Assembly: GCA_015063325.1 (NCBI GenBank)
Contig: SVUK01000017.1
Span: 345,894 to 409,893, forward strand
From: Oscillospiraceae bacterium
GTDB lineage: Bacteria; Bacillota; Clostridia; Oscillospirales; CAG-272
DNA: 64,000 nucleotides
Reading direction: 5' to 3'
Below, piece by piece: positions 37,742 through 46,483 of the stretch (the first letter of the stretch is position 1; each line of letters opens with the position of its first letter). The notes below the pieces were generated by a model. That model was not told the origin of the DNA, searched no databases, and was given only the letters and a program-made list of their open reading frames with translations. The position numbers and the translations under genes are program-made.

Positions 37742-40700
37742 TCAGTTGGATTGAAGCGTGCAAGCAATGTTGCACAAACATTCGGTAATAAAGTAAACAA
37801 GCTCTTTTTCATTCAGCGAATCAATCTCATATCCGCTGTTTTTCAAAGTCGGTGTTTGCTTGCTGACATAAACAAACCAATCCTGTGCTTTCAGCTTGGC
37901 AAACGAGGTGCGCTGATTCTCATCCAAAGAATCCAAACGTTGATTGATCGTTTCAACGATCGTTCCGTCGCCGGTATCCAACGTTCCGGCAAAGTGGAGC
38001 GCGGCGTCACTCAATTGAATCAAAACCGTATCGCGAAGCTGCAGCGTGGGATAGTTGGCAATTCCGTAAAGAGCGGCGCTGTAAGCCTCGTTGTAGCGGT
38101 TGCCCTTCTGATTTGCGCCGTATCTTTCGGCAAGCAGTTCAAGCGCTTCGCTCACCTGCCCCGATCGCTTTTCAATCAGCGTTTGTCCAATCTCCAGCGT
38201 TTCCAAATTGAATTCCTCGCGCTTACGAGTAATTTCCTTATTAATTGTATTGATATAACGGCGCATTTCGGTACGCGGATTTGCATGGTCGTTATACGCG
38301 GCAAGGAATGCAAAGTTGGTATAACGGTCAATGTAGTAATAACCGGGATAGTTGGGAATGGAAGCAAGATTGTTAAACTGTGCTTCCACCTGTTTGCGTT
38401 CCGCCTCGGTCCAAGGCATCGCCTTCAGCGCTTCTTTGTTTGCCGTGGAGTGTTTTGCCGAGTCACCGATAATAGCAACCATTTCAGTGGCGTATTCCAC
38501 CTGGCAGGGCGCGTCGGTGTACCATTTGGTAAATTCCCAAGCAACACCGTACTGTGCTTTGAGCGCGGAACGATATTCCTCGTCGGACGCGTAATGGTCT
38601 CTGGAAATCTCGTTCTTTCCTTTGATCATAACCGCTGCCGTAACAGCAGAAACGGAAGCGTTGTTGATGGTTCCGTCCGCCTGCTCGATTCCAGGAAGCG
38701 GAACAAACGTCCAACAGCCGTCAAGCTCGGTAGCAAAAACCTTGAGCTGGTTGTAAAGCGTCGTGTAATCCGAAATTACAATCGGCATTTCACCCGAGCG
38801 GAAACGGTTTGCAGCGTTGTAGGAGTACGGGAAAGAATACTCGGTGAACATGTTACACATCTTTTCAAATGCGTCTAAACCGACCTGCGAATCCAAATTG
38901 ATGCGCATTCCGTTGTCGGCAAACAATTCGCCGCCCATTTGATAAAGGAACATTTTGTAGCTGGTGGTAACACCGATTTCCATGTTCTTCGCCTTCAGGT
39001 CCTTTTGCGCGGTATACAAGCCGTCCCAAGTTTCCAAATTGATATTGTCAAATCCGGAAAGAATATCGGTGCGAATGAACATCATCGGGAAAAGTTGCGT
39101 TTCGGGCAATCCATAGCAATGCGAATCGCCGTTTTCGTCGTCCATGCGAAGAACGACCATCGCCGCTTCATTAAAGTTCGCGGCAATCTCGTCGAATCCT
39201 TCCATTTCTTCAATATTAATCAACGCGCCGCGGATCGCGTAGTTGATTACTTCCGCCTGCCCCAGACCGAGGTAAACGTCAGGACCGACGCCGGCAAGAA
39301 TCGAAGGAAGGAGCGTGCCGCCGGTAACCAGCTTGAGGTTGACGGCAATTCCGGTCTTGGTGGTAAAATCATTTGTTGCAAGGTTGCGGATGACCTGTGC
39401 CTGGTCACGACCGTAGGCAAGCCAAACGTCAACGCTTTTCAGCGATTGGTCAGCCTTTTTGGCGCCCATACTGTTGTAGTCGCGGAAGAAGCTCTGAATA
39501 AAGCCAACAATCTCGTGCCACAAGTTCACAAAGAAATTGCCGTTTGCTTTGGGCGCTTGCTCGGACTTTCCTTGAATCGCAAGATAGTCAAGCTGAAGCG
39601 GTTGGGTCTTCGCGTCGGTCAGGAAGGTACCGAGCGAACCGACATAGCTTTTGAAGTTGGAAAGGTTGGAAGCAATTTTTTCTTCATTCTCACCCATCTT
39701 TTCCAAAAGATCGGCAAGCTTATCGCAAATACCGGTATAAGTGGACGCGGTATTCTTCTTCAACTCTGCGGAAAGTTCCTTGAGCGCTCTCGCCTGCATG
39801 ATCATATCAATGATCGTGTTCGGCATCAAAACGGTGAATTCGTAGTCCGCGTAGGGGTCGGGAGAAGAGCCGGTATATTTAATAATGTCAAGGTAATCGT
39901 TGTTCAACGAATTCAGGATGGATTCCAGTTTGCTGACGTTCTCGTTCATGGAACCAAGCGTCACTTCCAGGGTAATGGTGTATTCTACGTCTTTTTCAAA
40001 GTAAAATTGGAAGTCTTTCACTTCCTGCCCTTTCTTAACGGCATTTTGCGAAGCGGTAAAAGGCGTTACCTGCCAGCTGCTTCCGTAATCAAAGCGAAGC
40101 GCCGCGGCTTCTGCAAACGGAACGCCGTCGTAATATCCTGCCGTGCGACCCTCGTGTGCCGCCTGATATGCAGACAAACTTTCATAATTTGTATAAATAC
40201 GGAGGGAACGGGAAACAAACAAACCGTCAAGGTAGCTCTGCTTAAAACGAGCATAAATATCATAAAGTCCGGAAGCGTTCATCTTAAACTTGTATTCCAC
40301 CCATTGTCCCGAGGTTTCCCATTTTTCAGTACCAATGGTGTTCAACAGCGTGCGCGTTGTGTCACAGGGAGACGTCAACGCCGACGCACGATCCTCAACC
40401 GGGTAAACAACGTTTGTAGAGGTTCCGGTGGTATATTCCCCTTCCAACTTGATCTTGTCGGTGCCCTCGGTCAGTACAGCGCCGCCGGCTTCCAGATCGG
40501 CAAGATACTGATCATAATTTCTGTAAACCGTATACGGCGTTAAAACGAACCCGCAAAGAGCCATCGGCTCGTTCACGCCTTTGAGTGAAATCGTCATCGT
40601 TCCGTCTGCCGAAGGCTCAATCCAGTAGCCGAAATCATCGGCATAGTAACCGTTGGAATCGCGAAGCGTGTAGGTCATCCACTCGGGAGCCTGTTTCATT

Positions 40701-41644
40701 GCCGGGCGAAGTTCGTTTTGGTTATCGTCCATCTCAAAGAAACGCAAGCCGTATTGATCCAAGAATGCGTTAATTTCGCTCGTAAAGACTTTAGGTTTCG
40801 TAAGAATCAAAGAAGATGCGTCGCTTGAATAGCGTGCGGCAATACCAATCTTCTCTGCTTCCGCTTTGACCGCCGCAAGATCCGCTTTCAGCTGTTCAGG
40901 GTCGTTGCGGACCTTTTTGGAAGACGGAACGTAAACCGCTTCCAATTCGGAATAAACGTCGCCGGATTGCACGTAAGAGCCCCAGCGTTTGATCAAGGTA
41001 ATCGACCGCGTTTCGGAGAACGGCACTTCATGATTGATGAAGAATTCGCGCTCGATCGAAGCGGCTTTCCCTTCCACCGGGTAATAGACCAAAGAAATGG
41101 TGTAAAGCCCCGGTTCGGTAATGCCTGCTGCGGCAAGGTCCAAAGTCCACGCAATGGTACCGTTGCTGGGAGCATAGACGGCGTCTCTTCCGTCGTATTT
41201 CTCCACTCTCGGCAGCGTTGCAAGCGTTTCCTCGTCAATTCCCTGCCGTACATAATAAACGGTTTGGGGATTTCCGTCCGCGTCCGTTTCGGTGCCTTGC
41301 ATCGTCCAAACGCCGTCTTGGATAGAGACAGATTTGCCTCTTCCCTGACCGTAAGAATTGATCCCGCCCGACCAGTAAATCCAGCCGGCGGAAGCGTCAA
41401 AGAAGTATTGCGTTTCCGTTCCCGTCCGATTGGGAGCAGACTCAAAAGCGGCGGCGTGATTTTGGACATATCTTTCATACGAAATATTATTCGCTGTTTC
41501 CAAATACTCCTCAATCAGTTGTCTGGTTGGATCAGTACTGCTTTCCACGCCGGCGTCAGCGCCGACGAAGAAGGTCGTACTGCTCACAAGAAGCAACAAG
41601 GCAAGCGCCATGCTCAAAACTCTTGTGACTGTTTTTTTGACCAT
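37742..41644 (-). CDS. giant extracellular solute-binding protein with lectin-like N-terminal domains
   Basis: 1300 residues; ordinary family 1 binding proteins have about 430. After a signal peptide (VLSMALALLLLVSSTTFFVG) come two beta-rich regions that look like carbohydrate-binding modules, about 60-230 (TISLVYYPVEGKAASIEREF) and about 430-580 (WVEYKFKMNASGLYDIYARF). A helical linker follows to about 730. The binding domain starts near residue 735 (SVDVWLAYGRDQAQVIRNLA) and includes GVGPDVYLGLGQAEVINYA and FEKMCNMFTEYSFPYSY. A helical C-terminal extension of about 120 residues ends the protein. I see no lipobox Cys, so it may be anchored by the hydrophobic signal or by partners. AGGAGG 8 bases before the ATG at 41644 decides the start. 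It is the first gene of the seven-gene operon. Confidence 0.85.
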   Translation of the reverse strand: MVKKTVTRVLSMALALLLLVSSTTFFVGADAGVESSTDPTRQLIEEYLETANNISYERYVQNHAAAFESAPNRTGTETQYFFDASAGWIYWSGGINSYGQGRGKSVSIQDGVWTMQGTETDADGNPQTVYYVRQGIDEETLATLPRVEKYDGRDAVYAPSNGTIAWTLDLAAAGITEPGLYTISLVYYPVEGKAASIEREFFINHEVPFSETRSITLIKRWGSYVQSGDVYSELEAVYVPSSKKVRNDPEQLKADLAAVKAEAEKIGIAARYSSDASSLILTKPKVFTSEINAFLDQYGLRFFEMDDNQNELRPAMKQAPEWMTYTLRDSNGYYADDFGYWIEPSADGTMTISLKGVNEPMALCGFVLTPYTVYRNYDQYLADLEAGGAVLTEGTDKIKLEGEYTTGTSTNVVYPVEDRASALTSPCDTTRTLLNTIGTEKWETSGQWVEYKFKMNASGLYDIYARFKQSYLDGLFVSRSLRIYTNYESLSAYQAAHEGRTAGYYDGVPFAEAAALRFDYGSSWQVTPFTASQNAVKKGQEVKDFQFYFEKDVEYTITLEVTLGSMNENVSKLESILNSLNNDYLDIIKYTGSSPDPYADYEFTVLMPNTIIDMIMQARALKELSAELKKNTASTYTGICDKLADLLEKMGENEEKIASNLSNFKSYVGSLGTFLTDAKTQPLQLDYLAIQGKSEQAPKANGNFFVNLWHEIVGFIQSFFRDYNSMGAKKADQSLKSVDVWLAYGRDQAQVIRNLATNDFTTKTGIAVNLKLVTGGTLLPSILAGVGPDVYLGLGQAEVINYAIRGALINIEEMEGFDEIAANFNEAAMVVLRMDDENGDSHCYGLPETQLFPMMFIRTDILSGFDNINLETWDGLYTAQKDLKAKNMEIGVTTSYKMFLYQMGGELFADNGMRINLDSQVGLDAFEKMCNMFTEYSFPYSYNAANRFRSGEMPIVISDYTTLYNQLKVFATELDGCWTFVPLPGIEQADGTINNASVSAVTAAVMIKGKNEISRDHYASDEEYRSALKAQYGVAWEFTKWYTDAPCQVEYATEMVAIIGDSAKHSTANKEALKAMPWTEAERKQVEAQFNNLASIPNYPGYYYIDRYTNFAFLAAYNDHANPRTEMRRYINTINKEITRKREEFNLETLEIGQTLIEKRSGQVSEALELLAERYGANQKGNRYNEAYSAALYGIANYPTLQLRDTVLIQLSDAALHFAGTLDTGDGTIVETINQRLDSLDENQRTSFAKLKAQDWFVYVSKQTPTLKNSGYEIDSLNEKELVYFITECLCNIACTLQSN

Positions 41645-41766
41645 TTGCATTCCCTCCTGATTTTTCGCGTGTGGGATCCCGGCAGTATTCGCCGGAAACG
41701 CGTGTTTTGCGCCGACCATACCCAAGCCCTGAATTTGGGCATAGCTATCCCCTTTTTATATATAAT

Positions 41767-41795
41767 ATAATATCACAGGGGACTTTTCTTGTCAA
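41767..41795 (-). promoter_or_regulatory. sigma-A promoter of the seven-gene ABC/DUF5696 operon
   Basis: On the minus strand, TTGACA (41795-41790), 17 bp, TATTAT (41772-41767). It gives a leader of about 115 bases containing an imperfect CCCAAGCCCTGAATTTGGG inverted repeat (41701-41719). Confidence 0.78.
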
Positions 41796-42212
41796 GAGAA
41801 ATTTCTGTTGTTGCTCTGCTCACCATCACGTTTTTTCCCATATTTCGGAAACCGTGCATTTAGCTTTTCCATTCATTTTTTCTCGTTTTTCTACTATTTT
41901 TCGACCCATAATTTTTTTAATTTTAAAAGTAAATTAAATTTACTGTCCTGTGGTTTTTAAAATGCAAAAAGCACAAAATAACATGGATTTTTCGGTGCAT
42001 TTTCCGACTTTTTAGAGTTTTTTTATAGTGCCATTCTTTCAGTAAATTTAGTTTACCTATTTTTAAAATTTTTGCAAAAACCAAGTTGTAAAAATGACGG
42101 TCGTGGAATTGTGCATTTTCAACAAAATTTGGCAATAAATTTCTACACATTATTAAAGTGGGACATCGATTATTTTTTCCATTTTTCGAGCGCCTTTTTG
42201 ATTGATTTTTGC
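41796..42212. promoter_or_regulatory. AT-rich divergent intergenic region with two GTAAA-N5-TTTAC palindromes
   Basis: No gene is seen here. Two operator-like palindromes of the same form occur: AGTAAATTAAATTTACT at 41928-41944 (perfect) and AGTAAATTTAGTTTAC at 42041-42056. Their centres are 113 bases apart. They lie behind the ABC-operon promoter and before the methyltransferase promoter. The surrounding sequence is strongly AT-rich, so chance is a real alternative. Confidence 0.45.
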
Positions 42213-42241
42213 TTGACAACGCAACCGCAAAACGATATAAT
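42213..42241 (+). promoter_or_regulatory. consensus sigma-A promoter of the RlmI-like gene
   Basis: TTGACA (42213-42218), 17 bp, TATAAT (42236-42241). Confidence 0.88.
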
Positions 42242-42273
42242 AGATTCATCTCAAAAAAGAGGACACCGAATTT

Positions 42274-43554
42274 ATGATGAATTTTGCAAAAATTACGATT
42301 ACCGAAAAAGGCGCTGATTTTTTACGCGGCGGTCACGTTTGGGTCTATGAAGGTGAAGTGATTTCCGTTGCCGGTACGCAATCGGGCAATGTTTGCACTC
42401 CTATGGCAGACGCCCTCAACTGCACAAATACCCAACCGATTGACGGAGAGCTTGTAAACGTGTTCTCGCAAAAAGGCAAATATCTCGGAACCGGGTTTTA
42501 CAATTCCCATTCCAAGATTCGCATTCGGATCGTTTCAAAAAATGCGAACGACAGATTTGACGAAGAATTTTGGACAAGAAAACTGCGCTGGGCAATTGAA
42601 TACCGCCGCCGCGTGATGGGGACGGATTTTTCCTGCTGCCGTTTAATTTTCGGCGAGGCGGACGCTTTTCCCGGATTGACGGTAGACCGTTTCGGCGACG
42701 TTCTCGTCACCGAAGTTCTCTCCCTCGGAATGGAGCGCATGAAATCGACGATTTACACTTCCCTTTTGCGCCTTTTGCGCGAGGAATTTGACGTACCGAT
42801 CCGCGTTTTATATGAGCGCAACGAATCTCCTTTGCGCAAGCTGGAAGGCATGGAAATCGGATCCGGAGCATGGAAAGGAGAAGGATTGTCCGATCCGGCG
42901 GACGGCGTTTGCACGATTTTGGAAAACGGGATTGAATACGAAGTGGACTACAAAAACGGTCAAAAAACCGGATTTTTCCTTGATCAAAAATATAACCGTG
43001 CCGCCATTCGCAGAATTGCCGCCGGCGCACGCGTTTTGGACTGCTTTACGCACACCGGCTCTTTTGCCCTGAATGCGGCGCAAGCAGGCGCTTCCCACGT
43101 GACTGCCGTTGATATTTCCGCCGACGCGCTTGCCGTAGCCAAACGCAACGCCGCGCGCAACGGTCTTTCCGATCGAATGGATTTTGTTTGCGCCGACGTA
43201 TTCGATTATTTAGAACAAGCTGAGAAAGCGCCTGTGTTTGATTACGACCTGATCATTCTTGATCCTCCGGCATTTACGAAAAGCCGCGATACGCTTCGCA
43301 ACGCCATCAAAGGTTACCGCGAGATTAACCGCCGCGCCATGAAGCTTTTGCACCGCGGAAGTTATCTTGCCACCTGCTCCTGCTCTCATTTTATGACCCA
43401 GACCTATTTCCGACAGATGATTCACAACGCGGCAGAGGACGCAGGCATTGGACTGCGGCAAATTGAGGCACGTCAGCAGTCGCCCGATCATCCGATCCTT
43501 TGGAATGTTCCCGAAACCGACTATCTGAAATTCTTTATTTTTCAAATTGTTTGA
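42274..43554 (+). CDS. class I SAM-dependent rRNA methyltransferase, RlmI-like (PUA + methyltransferase)
   Basis: 426 residues. An N-terminal PUA-type domain (about 1-100, LRGGHVWVYEGEVISVAG) is followed by a linker domain and a Rossmann methyltransferase. Motif I is RVLDCFTHTGSFALNAAQAG near residue 250; motif IV is LIILDPPAFTKSRDTLRNAI near 325. RlmI methylates C1962 of 23S rRNA in E. coli; that the target is the same here is inference. Either of two in-frame ATGs (42274, 42277) can serve, with AAGAGGA upstream. It ends at a hairpin shared with murC. Confidence 0.88.
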   Translation: MMNFAKITITEKGADFLRGGHVWVYEGEVISVAGTQSGNVCTPMADALNCTNTQPIDGELVNVFSQKGKYLGTGFYNSHSKIRIRIVSKNANDRFDEEFWTRKLRWAIEYRRRVMGTDFSCCRLIFGEADAFPGLTVDRFGDVLVTEVLSLGMERMKSTIYTSLLRLLREEFDVPIRVLYERNESPLRKLEGMEIGSGAWKGEGLSDPADGVCTILENGIEYEVDYKNGQKTGFFLDQKYNRAAIRRIAAGARVLDCFTHTGSFALNAAQAGASHVTAVDISADALAVAKRNAARNGLSDRMDFVCADVFDYLEQAEKAPVFDYDLIILDPPAFTKSRDTLRNAIKGYREINRRAMKLLHRGSYLATCSCSHFMTQTYFRQMIHNAAEDAGIGLRQIEARQQSPDHPILWNVPETDYLKFFIFQIV

Positions 43555-43574
43555 TAAAACATCCAATCAAAAAG

Positions 43575-43613
43575 CGAACAGCGGAGGCAATCTTGTTGCC
43601 TCCGCTGTTTTCG
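43575..43613. terminator. bidirectional terminator between the RlmI-like gene and murC
   Basis: ACAGCGGAGGCAA / TTGCCTCCGCTGT, a 13-bp core stem with a TCTTG loop, followed by TTTCG on + and TCGCTTTTTG on the minus strand. Confidence 0.85.
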
Positions 43614-45044
43614 TCATTTGTCTTTTTCTGTTTTTTCAAGCGGCAGAAGATTGAAGATAGACTCAATATCTCCGGCGCCCATGACGACAAGCAAATCCCC
43701 TTTTTTCAAGAAGGAAGTCAATATTTCCGCTGTTTCGGAGACTGATCCGGTACTTAAAACGCGTCCTCCGCGTCGACGGATTGCCTTTGCCAACTGCTCG
43801 GAACAAACGCCGCTTTGATTTCGTTCTCGCGCGGCGTAAATATCCGAAAGAAGCAATAAATCAGCCTGATCAAACGATTCGGAAAAGGCATGGAAGAAAC
43901 CCGCCGTTCGGGAATAGGTATGCGGCTGATACACGCAAACCAGCCTTCCTCCCTCGGGAACCAACTTGCGAATTCCTTCCAGAGTTGCTTTGATTTCATC
44001 CGGATGGTGGGCATAGTCGTCATAAACCGGGCATTCCAAATAATATCCTTTGAACTCGGTTCTGCGCGCCGCTCCCCGGTATTCTTCCAGCGCCCCTGCA
44101 ATTGATTCCGCCGAAATGCCCGACAGACTTGCCGCCGCGGCGGCGGCAAGCGCATTATATACCGAATGCAGCCCGACGGCACGCAAATGAACGGGAAACG
44201 GCTCCTTCCCTTTTTCCGAAAACAAAAACCGGATTTCCCCTCGTTCAATTTGAATTTCATTTGCAAAAAAATCCGCCGAAGGATCCCGAACGGAAAACGT
44301 TTTTGCATTTTTTCTTCCGCTAAATGTATGTTGGCTTTCGGGATCGTCGAAATTCCAAAGCAGCGTGCCGTTTTCCGCTCTGTCGGCAAATTTGCGAAAC
44401 GAGGAACGAATTTGTTCCATACTGTGAAAATAATCCACATGATCCATGCCGATATTGAGCACGACGGCGATGTTCGGTGAAAAATGCAAAAAGGAATCCA
44501 TATATTCGCAGGATTCAAACAAAACCGTTTGTTTTTCGCTTCCGATTCGGCAGCAATCCCCGTTCAGCGCAGGAAGATCGGCACCGGCAAAAATCGTCGG
44601 GTCTCCTGCTGCTGTCAGAATTTGTGCGCACATTGCCGTACAGGTACTTTTGCCATGCATTCCGGCAACACCGATTCGCACTTCGAAAGCACTGATCAAA
44701 TATCCGAGATAGTCGGCGCGCGAAACGCATGGAATCCCTTTAATTTGCGCGTCAAGATACTGCGGATTCTCCGCTGAAATGGCAACAGTATAAACGACAA
44801 GCCCGTACCCTTCCGGGATCGGCTCGGAAGAAGCGATTCGAATTTCGGCTCCCTTTTTTTGCAGATTGCGGATTCTTTCGGAATCGGTACGGTCATCGCC
44901 TCCGACGCGAACGCCCAATCCAAGGGTTGCTTCCGCAAGCGCGGAAACGCTGACGCCGCCGATTCCCAAGAACCAAACGCCGCGCGCAGATTGCAAAATT
45001 GCTTTGATTTTTTCAACGCCGAAATCGGTATTTGGCAATGACAT
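43614..45044 (-). CDS. murC: UDP-N-acetylmuramate--L-alanine ligase
   Basis: MurC adds the first amino acid of the peptidoglycan stem peptide, with ATP, in the cytoplasm. It has 476 residues. The N-terminal Rossmann domain has WFLGIGGVSVSALAEA; the ATP loop is GVAGMHGKSTCTAM near residue 125; the central domain has NIGMDHVDYFHSMEQI; the C-terminal domain has YDDYAHHPDEIKATLEGI and VYQPHTYSRT. AAAGGAAAAG precedes the ATG. It is not in a division/cell-wall cluster but downstream of a YfcE-type phosphoesterase gene on the same strand. Confidence 0.95.
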   Translation of the reverse strand: MSLPNTDFGVEKIKAILQSARGVWFLGIGGVSVSALAEATLGLGVRVGGDDRTDSERIRNLQKKGAEIRIASSEPIPEGYGLVVYTVAISAENPQYLDAQIKGIPCVSRADYLGYLISAFEVRIGVAGMHGKSTCTAMCAQILTAAGDPTIFAGADLPALNGDCCRIGSEKQTVLFESCEYMDSFLHFSPNIAVVLNIGMDHVDYFHSMEQIRSSFRKFADRAENGTLLWNFDDPESQHTFSGRKNAKTFSVRDPSADFFANEIQIERGEIRFLFSEKGKEPFPVHLRAVGLHSVYNALAAAAAASLSGISAESIAGALEEYRGAARRTEFKGYYLECPVYDDYAHHPDEIKATLEGIRKLVPEGGRLVCVYQPHTYSRTAGFFHAFSESFDQADLLLLSDIYAARERNQSGVCSEQLAKAIRRRGGRVLSTGSVSETAEILTSFLKKGDLLVVMGAGDIESIFNLLPLEKTEKDK

Positions 45045-45083
45045 TTTTCTTTTCCTTTCGATTCAGATTTGCAGAAAAATGAA

Positions 45084-45116
45084 GGGACGGCGCCAAAAGG
45101 CAACCGTCCCCTTTTT
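45084..45116. terminator. hairpin between the YfcE-type gene and murC
   Basis: GGGACGG / CCGTCCC (45084-45090, 45104-45110). A T run follows on the + strand, and an interrupted one on the minus strand (TTCATTTTTC). It probably attenuates rather than fully separates the two leftward genes. Confidence 0.5.
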
Positions 45117-45162
45117 CGCATTGAAAAGGATATGCAATCGGAACCGAACCTGTGAAATTGAA

Positions 45163-45642
45163 TTATAAACTGCCGTGTGCAAACAAAACCGTGTCCGGCG
45201 ACAGCCGCAGCGTTCCGAACTCGCCGCCGCCGATACTGCCCGGATTGAACAAATAGATCGTTTTTTCGCCTTCTTCATTTGCAATCGTTTGCAGTTCCTG
45301 CCGATGCGTATGCCCGAACAGAACAATGTCGACACCGGTTTCTTTTGCTGCCTGAAGCAATCCGCCAACGCCGCTCTTGGCTCCGTAAAGATGCCCATGC
45401 GTCAACAGCAGTCGATGTCCCTCAAACGAGAGAATTTCCCGATCGACGACAGGCTCCTCGGGAAACCGCCAATCGCAGTTTCCGCGCACGCGGATAACCG
45501 GAACATCTTCCAGCCGATCGCCGATATCTGAAAGTCCGTCACCAAGGAAAAAAATTGCGTCGGGTTTTCGAATTTGACGTGCCATCGCCTCGGCAATATT
45601 TCTGCGCTTTCCGTGTGAATCCGAAAAAATCAAGAAATCCAT
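45163..45642 (-). CDS. YfcE/MJ0936-family metallophosphoesterase
   Basis: 159 residues, a single calcineurin-like domain. Metal-binding motifs in order: FLIFSDSHGKRRN (Asp, His), FLGDGLSDI (Asp), VRGNCDWRF (Asn), LLLTHGHLYGAKSG (His) and DIVLFGHTHRQEL (two His). Characterised relatives are broad phosphodiesterases with no settled physiological substrate. AAAGGA lies upstream of the ATG, and the promoter is at 45713-45741. Confidence 0.88.
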   Translation of the reverse strand: MDFLIFSDSHGKRRNIAEAMARQIRKPDAIFFLGDGLSDIGDRLEDVPVIRVRGNCDWRFPEEPVVDREILSFEGHRLLLTHGHLYGAKSGVGGLLQAAKETGVDIVLFGHTHRQELQTIANEEGEKTIYLFNPGSIGGGEFGTLRLSPDTVLFAHGSL

Positions 45643-45712
45643 TCTATTTTTTCTATCCTTTTCTATATTTTTATATTTCCGTTCTTATTTTTCCGTTTTA
45701 TTTTCCCATTTT

Positions 45713-45741
45713 ATTCTAACATAAAACGACTGGTTTGTCCA
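45713..45741 (-). promoter_or_regulatory. sigma-A promoter of the YfcE-type gene (and murC)
   Basis: On the minus strand, TGGACA (45741-45736), 17 bp, TAGAAT (45718-45713). Confidence 0.65.
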
Positions 45742-45811
45742 TGCTTTTTCACGCATTTGCTTCCGGTTTCATATACTGCCGTTGAACAATTTGGAAGAAA
45801 GGAGCACCGCT

Positions 45812-46042
45812 ATGCAGATTGACAAACGAACCCTGCAAATTCTACTTGCTATGAACGACGACCAACTCTCGGCACTTTTAACCAAAATTGCAAAAGAATC
45901 GGGTATAACGCCGGCTGACTTCGGCGCAACCCCAGGCGATTTAAGCGGCATTCGCCGCGCGCTCGGATCGGCTACCGAGGACGATTTGAAACGCCTGAAC
46001 GATCTTTACGCCGACTACCGGCAGCAAAAACGCCGCCAATAA
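45812..46042 (+). CDS. small uncharacterised protein, first gene of a three-gene cluster
   Basis: 76 residues, predicted mostly helical, soluble and charged. Features are ILLAMNDDQLSALLTKIAKE, GITPADFGATPGDLSGIRRA and a basic end RQQKRRQ. I do not recognise a named family, although short helical proteins of this kind precede similar clusters in other clostridia (my recollection, not checked). GAAAGGAG sits 7 bases before the ATG at 45812; an upstream TTG in the same frame lacks a ribosome site. The next gene starts 11 bases after the stop. A CATATACT box at 45770-45777 resembles the -10 of sporulation sigma factors E/K. Confidence 0.75.
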   Translation: MQIDKRTLQILLAMNDDQLSALLTKIAKESGITPADFGATPGDLSGIRRALGSATEDDLKRLNDLYADYRQQKRRQ

Positions 46043-46053
46043 GGAGAACGCCT

Positions 46054-46470
46054 ATGAATGAACAGGAAAATGCACGCGCGGAAGCCGGACTGACAAACGC
46101 TTTGGAAAGTCTTTTCTCTGATCCGCAGACACGCGAACGGTTCGAAAAAATTGTTGGATCACTGAAAGAAAATTTACAAACCGATCAATCTTCCGCTCCC
46201 TCACAGGAGCAAAGCGCGCAGCCTATATCGCCGGGGACTGATGGGTTGGCATCCATTTTATCCAATCCGACGCTGATGAATAATCTACCGAACCTGCTTT
46301 CGGGAATGCGACCGTTGCCGGCAAAACCGGAAGCAAGCAAAACCCCGGAAGATCGCCGCCGCGACCTTCTTCTTGCCCTGAAGCCTTTTCTTTCCAAAGA
46401 TCGCGAAAATGCAGTGGATCTGATTTTGCAAATTTCCCGTTTAGGCGCGGTTTTACGCATGATGGGATAG
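46054..46470 (+). CDS. uncharacterised protein, second gene of the cluster
   Basis: 138 residues. Helical ends (GLTNALESLFSDPQTRERFE; LLLALKPFLSKDRENAVDLI) flank a low-complexity Ser/Gln/Pro middle (about 48-70). A short LASILSNPTLMNNLPNLLSG segment sits between. It has no signal peptide or membrane helix. AAGGAG is about 7 bases before the ATG. No family is recognised; co-transcription with both neighbours is clear from 11- and 13-base gaps. Confidence 0.75.
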   Translation: MNEQENARAEAGLTNALESLFSDPQTRERFEKIVGSLKENLQTDQSSAPSQEQSAQPISPGTDGLASILSNPTLMNNLPNLLSGMRPLPAKPEASKTPEDRRRDLLLALKPFLSKDRENAVDLILQISRLGAVLRMMG

Positions 46471-46483
46471 GAGGTGTTTTTTA

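Noticed and set aside
37725..37781. Longer N-terminus for the first MalF-type permease
   Set aside because: It would overlap the end of the binding-protein gene and place AAGGAGG inside the coding sequence; the start at 37724 fits.
41645..41725. Longer N-terminus for the giant binding protein
   Set aside because: AGGAGG before 41644 would be internal, and the extra residues spoil the signal peptide.
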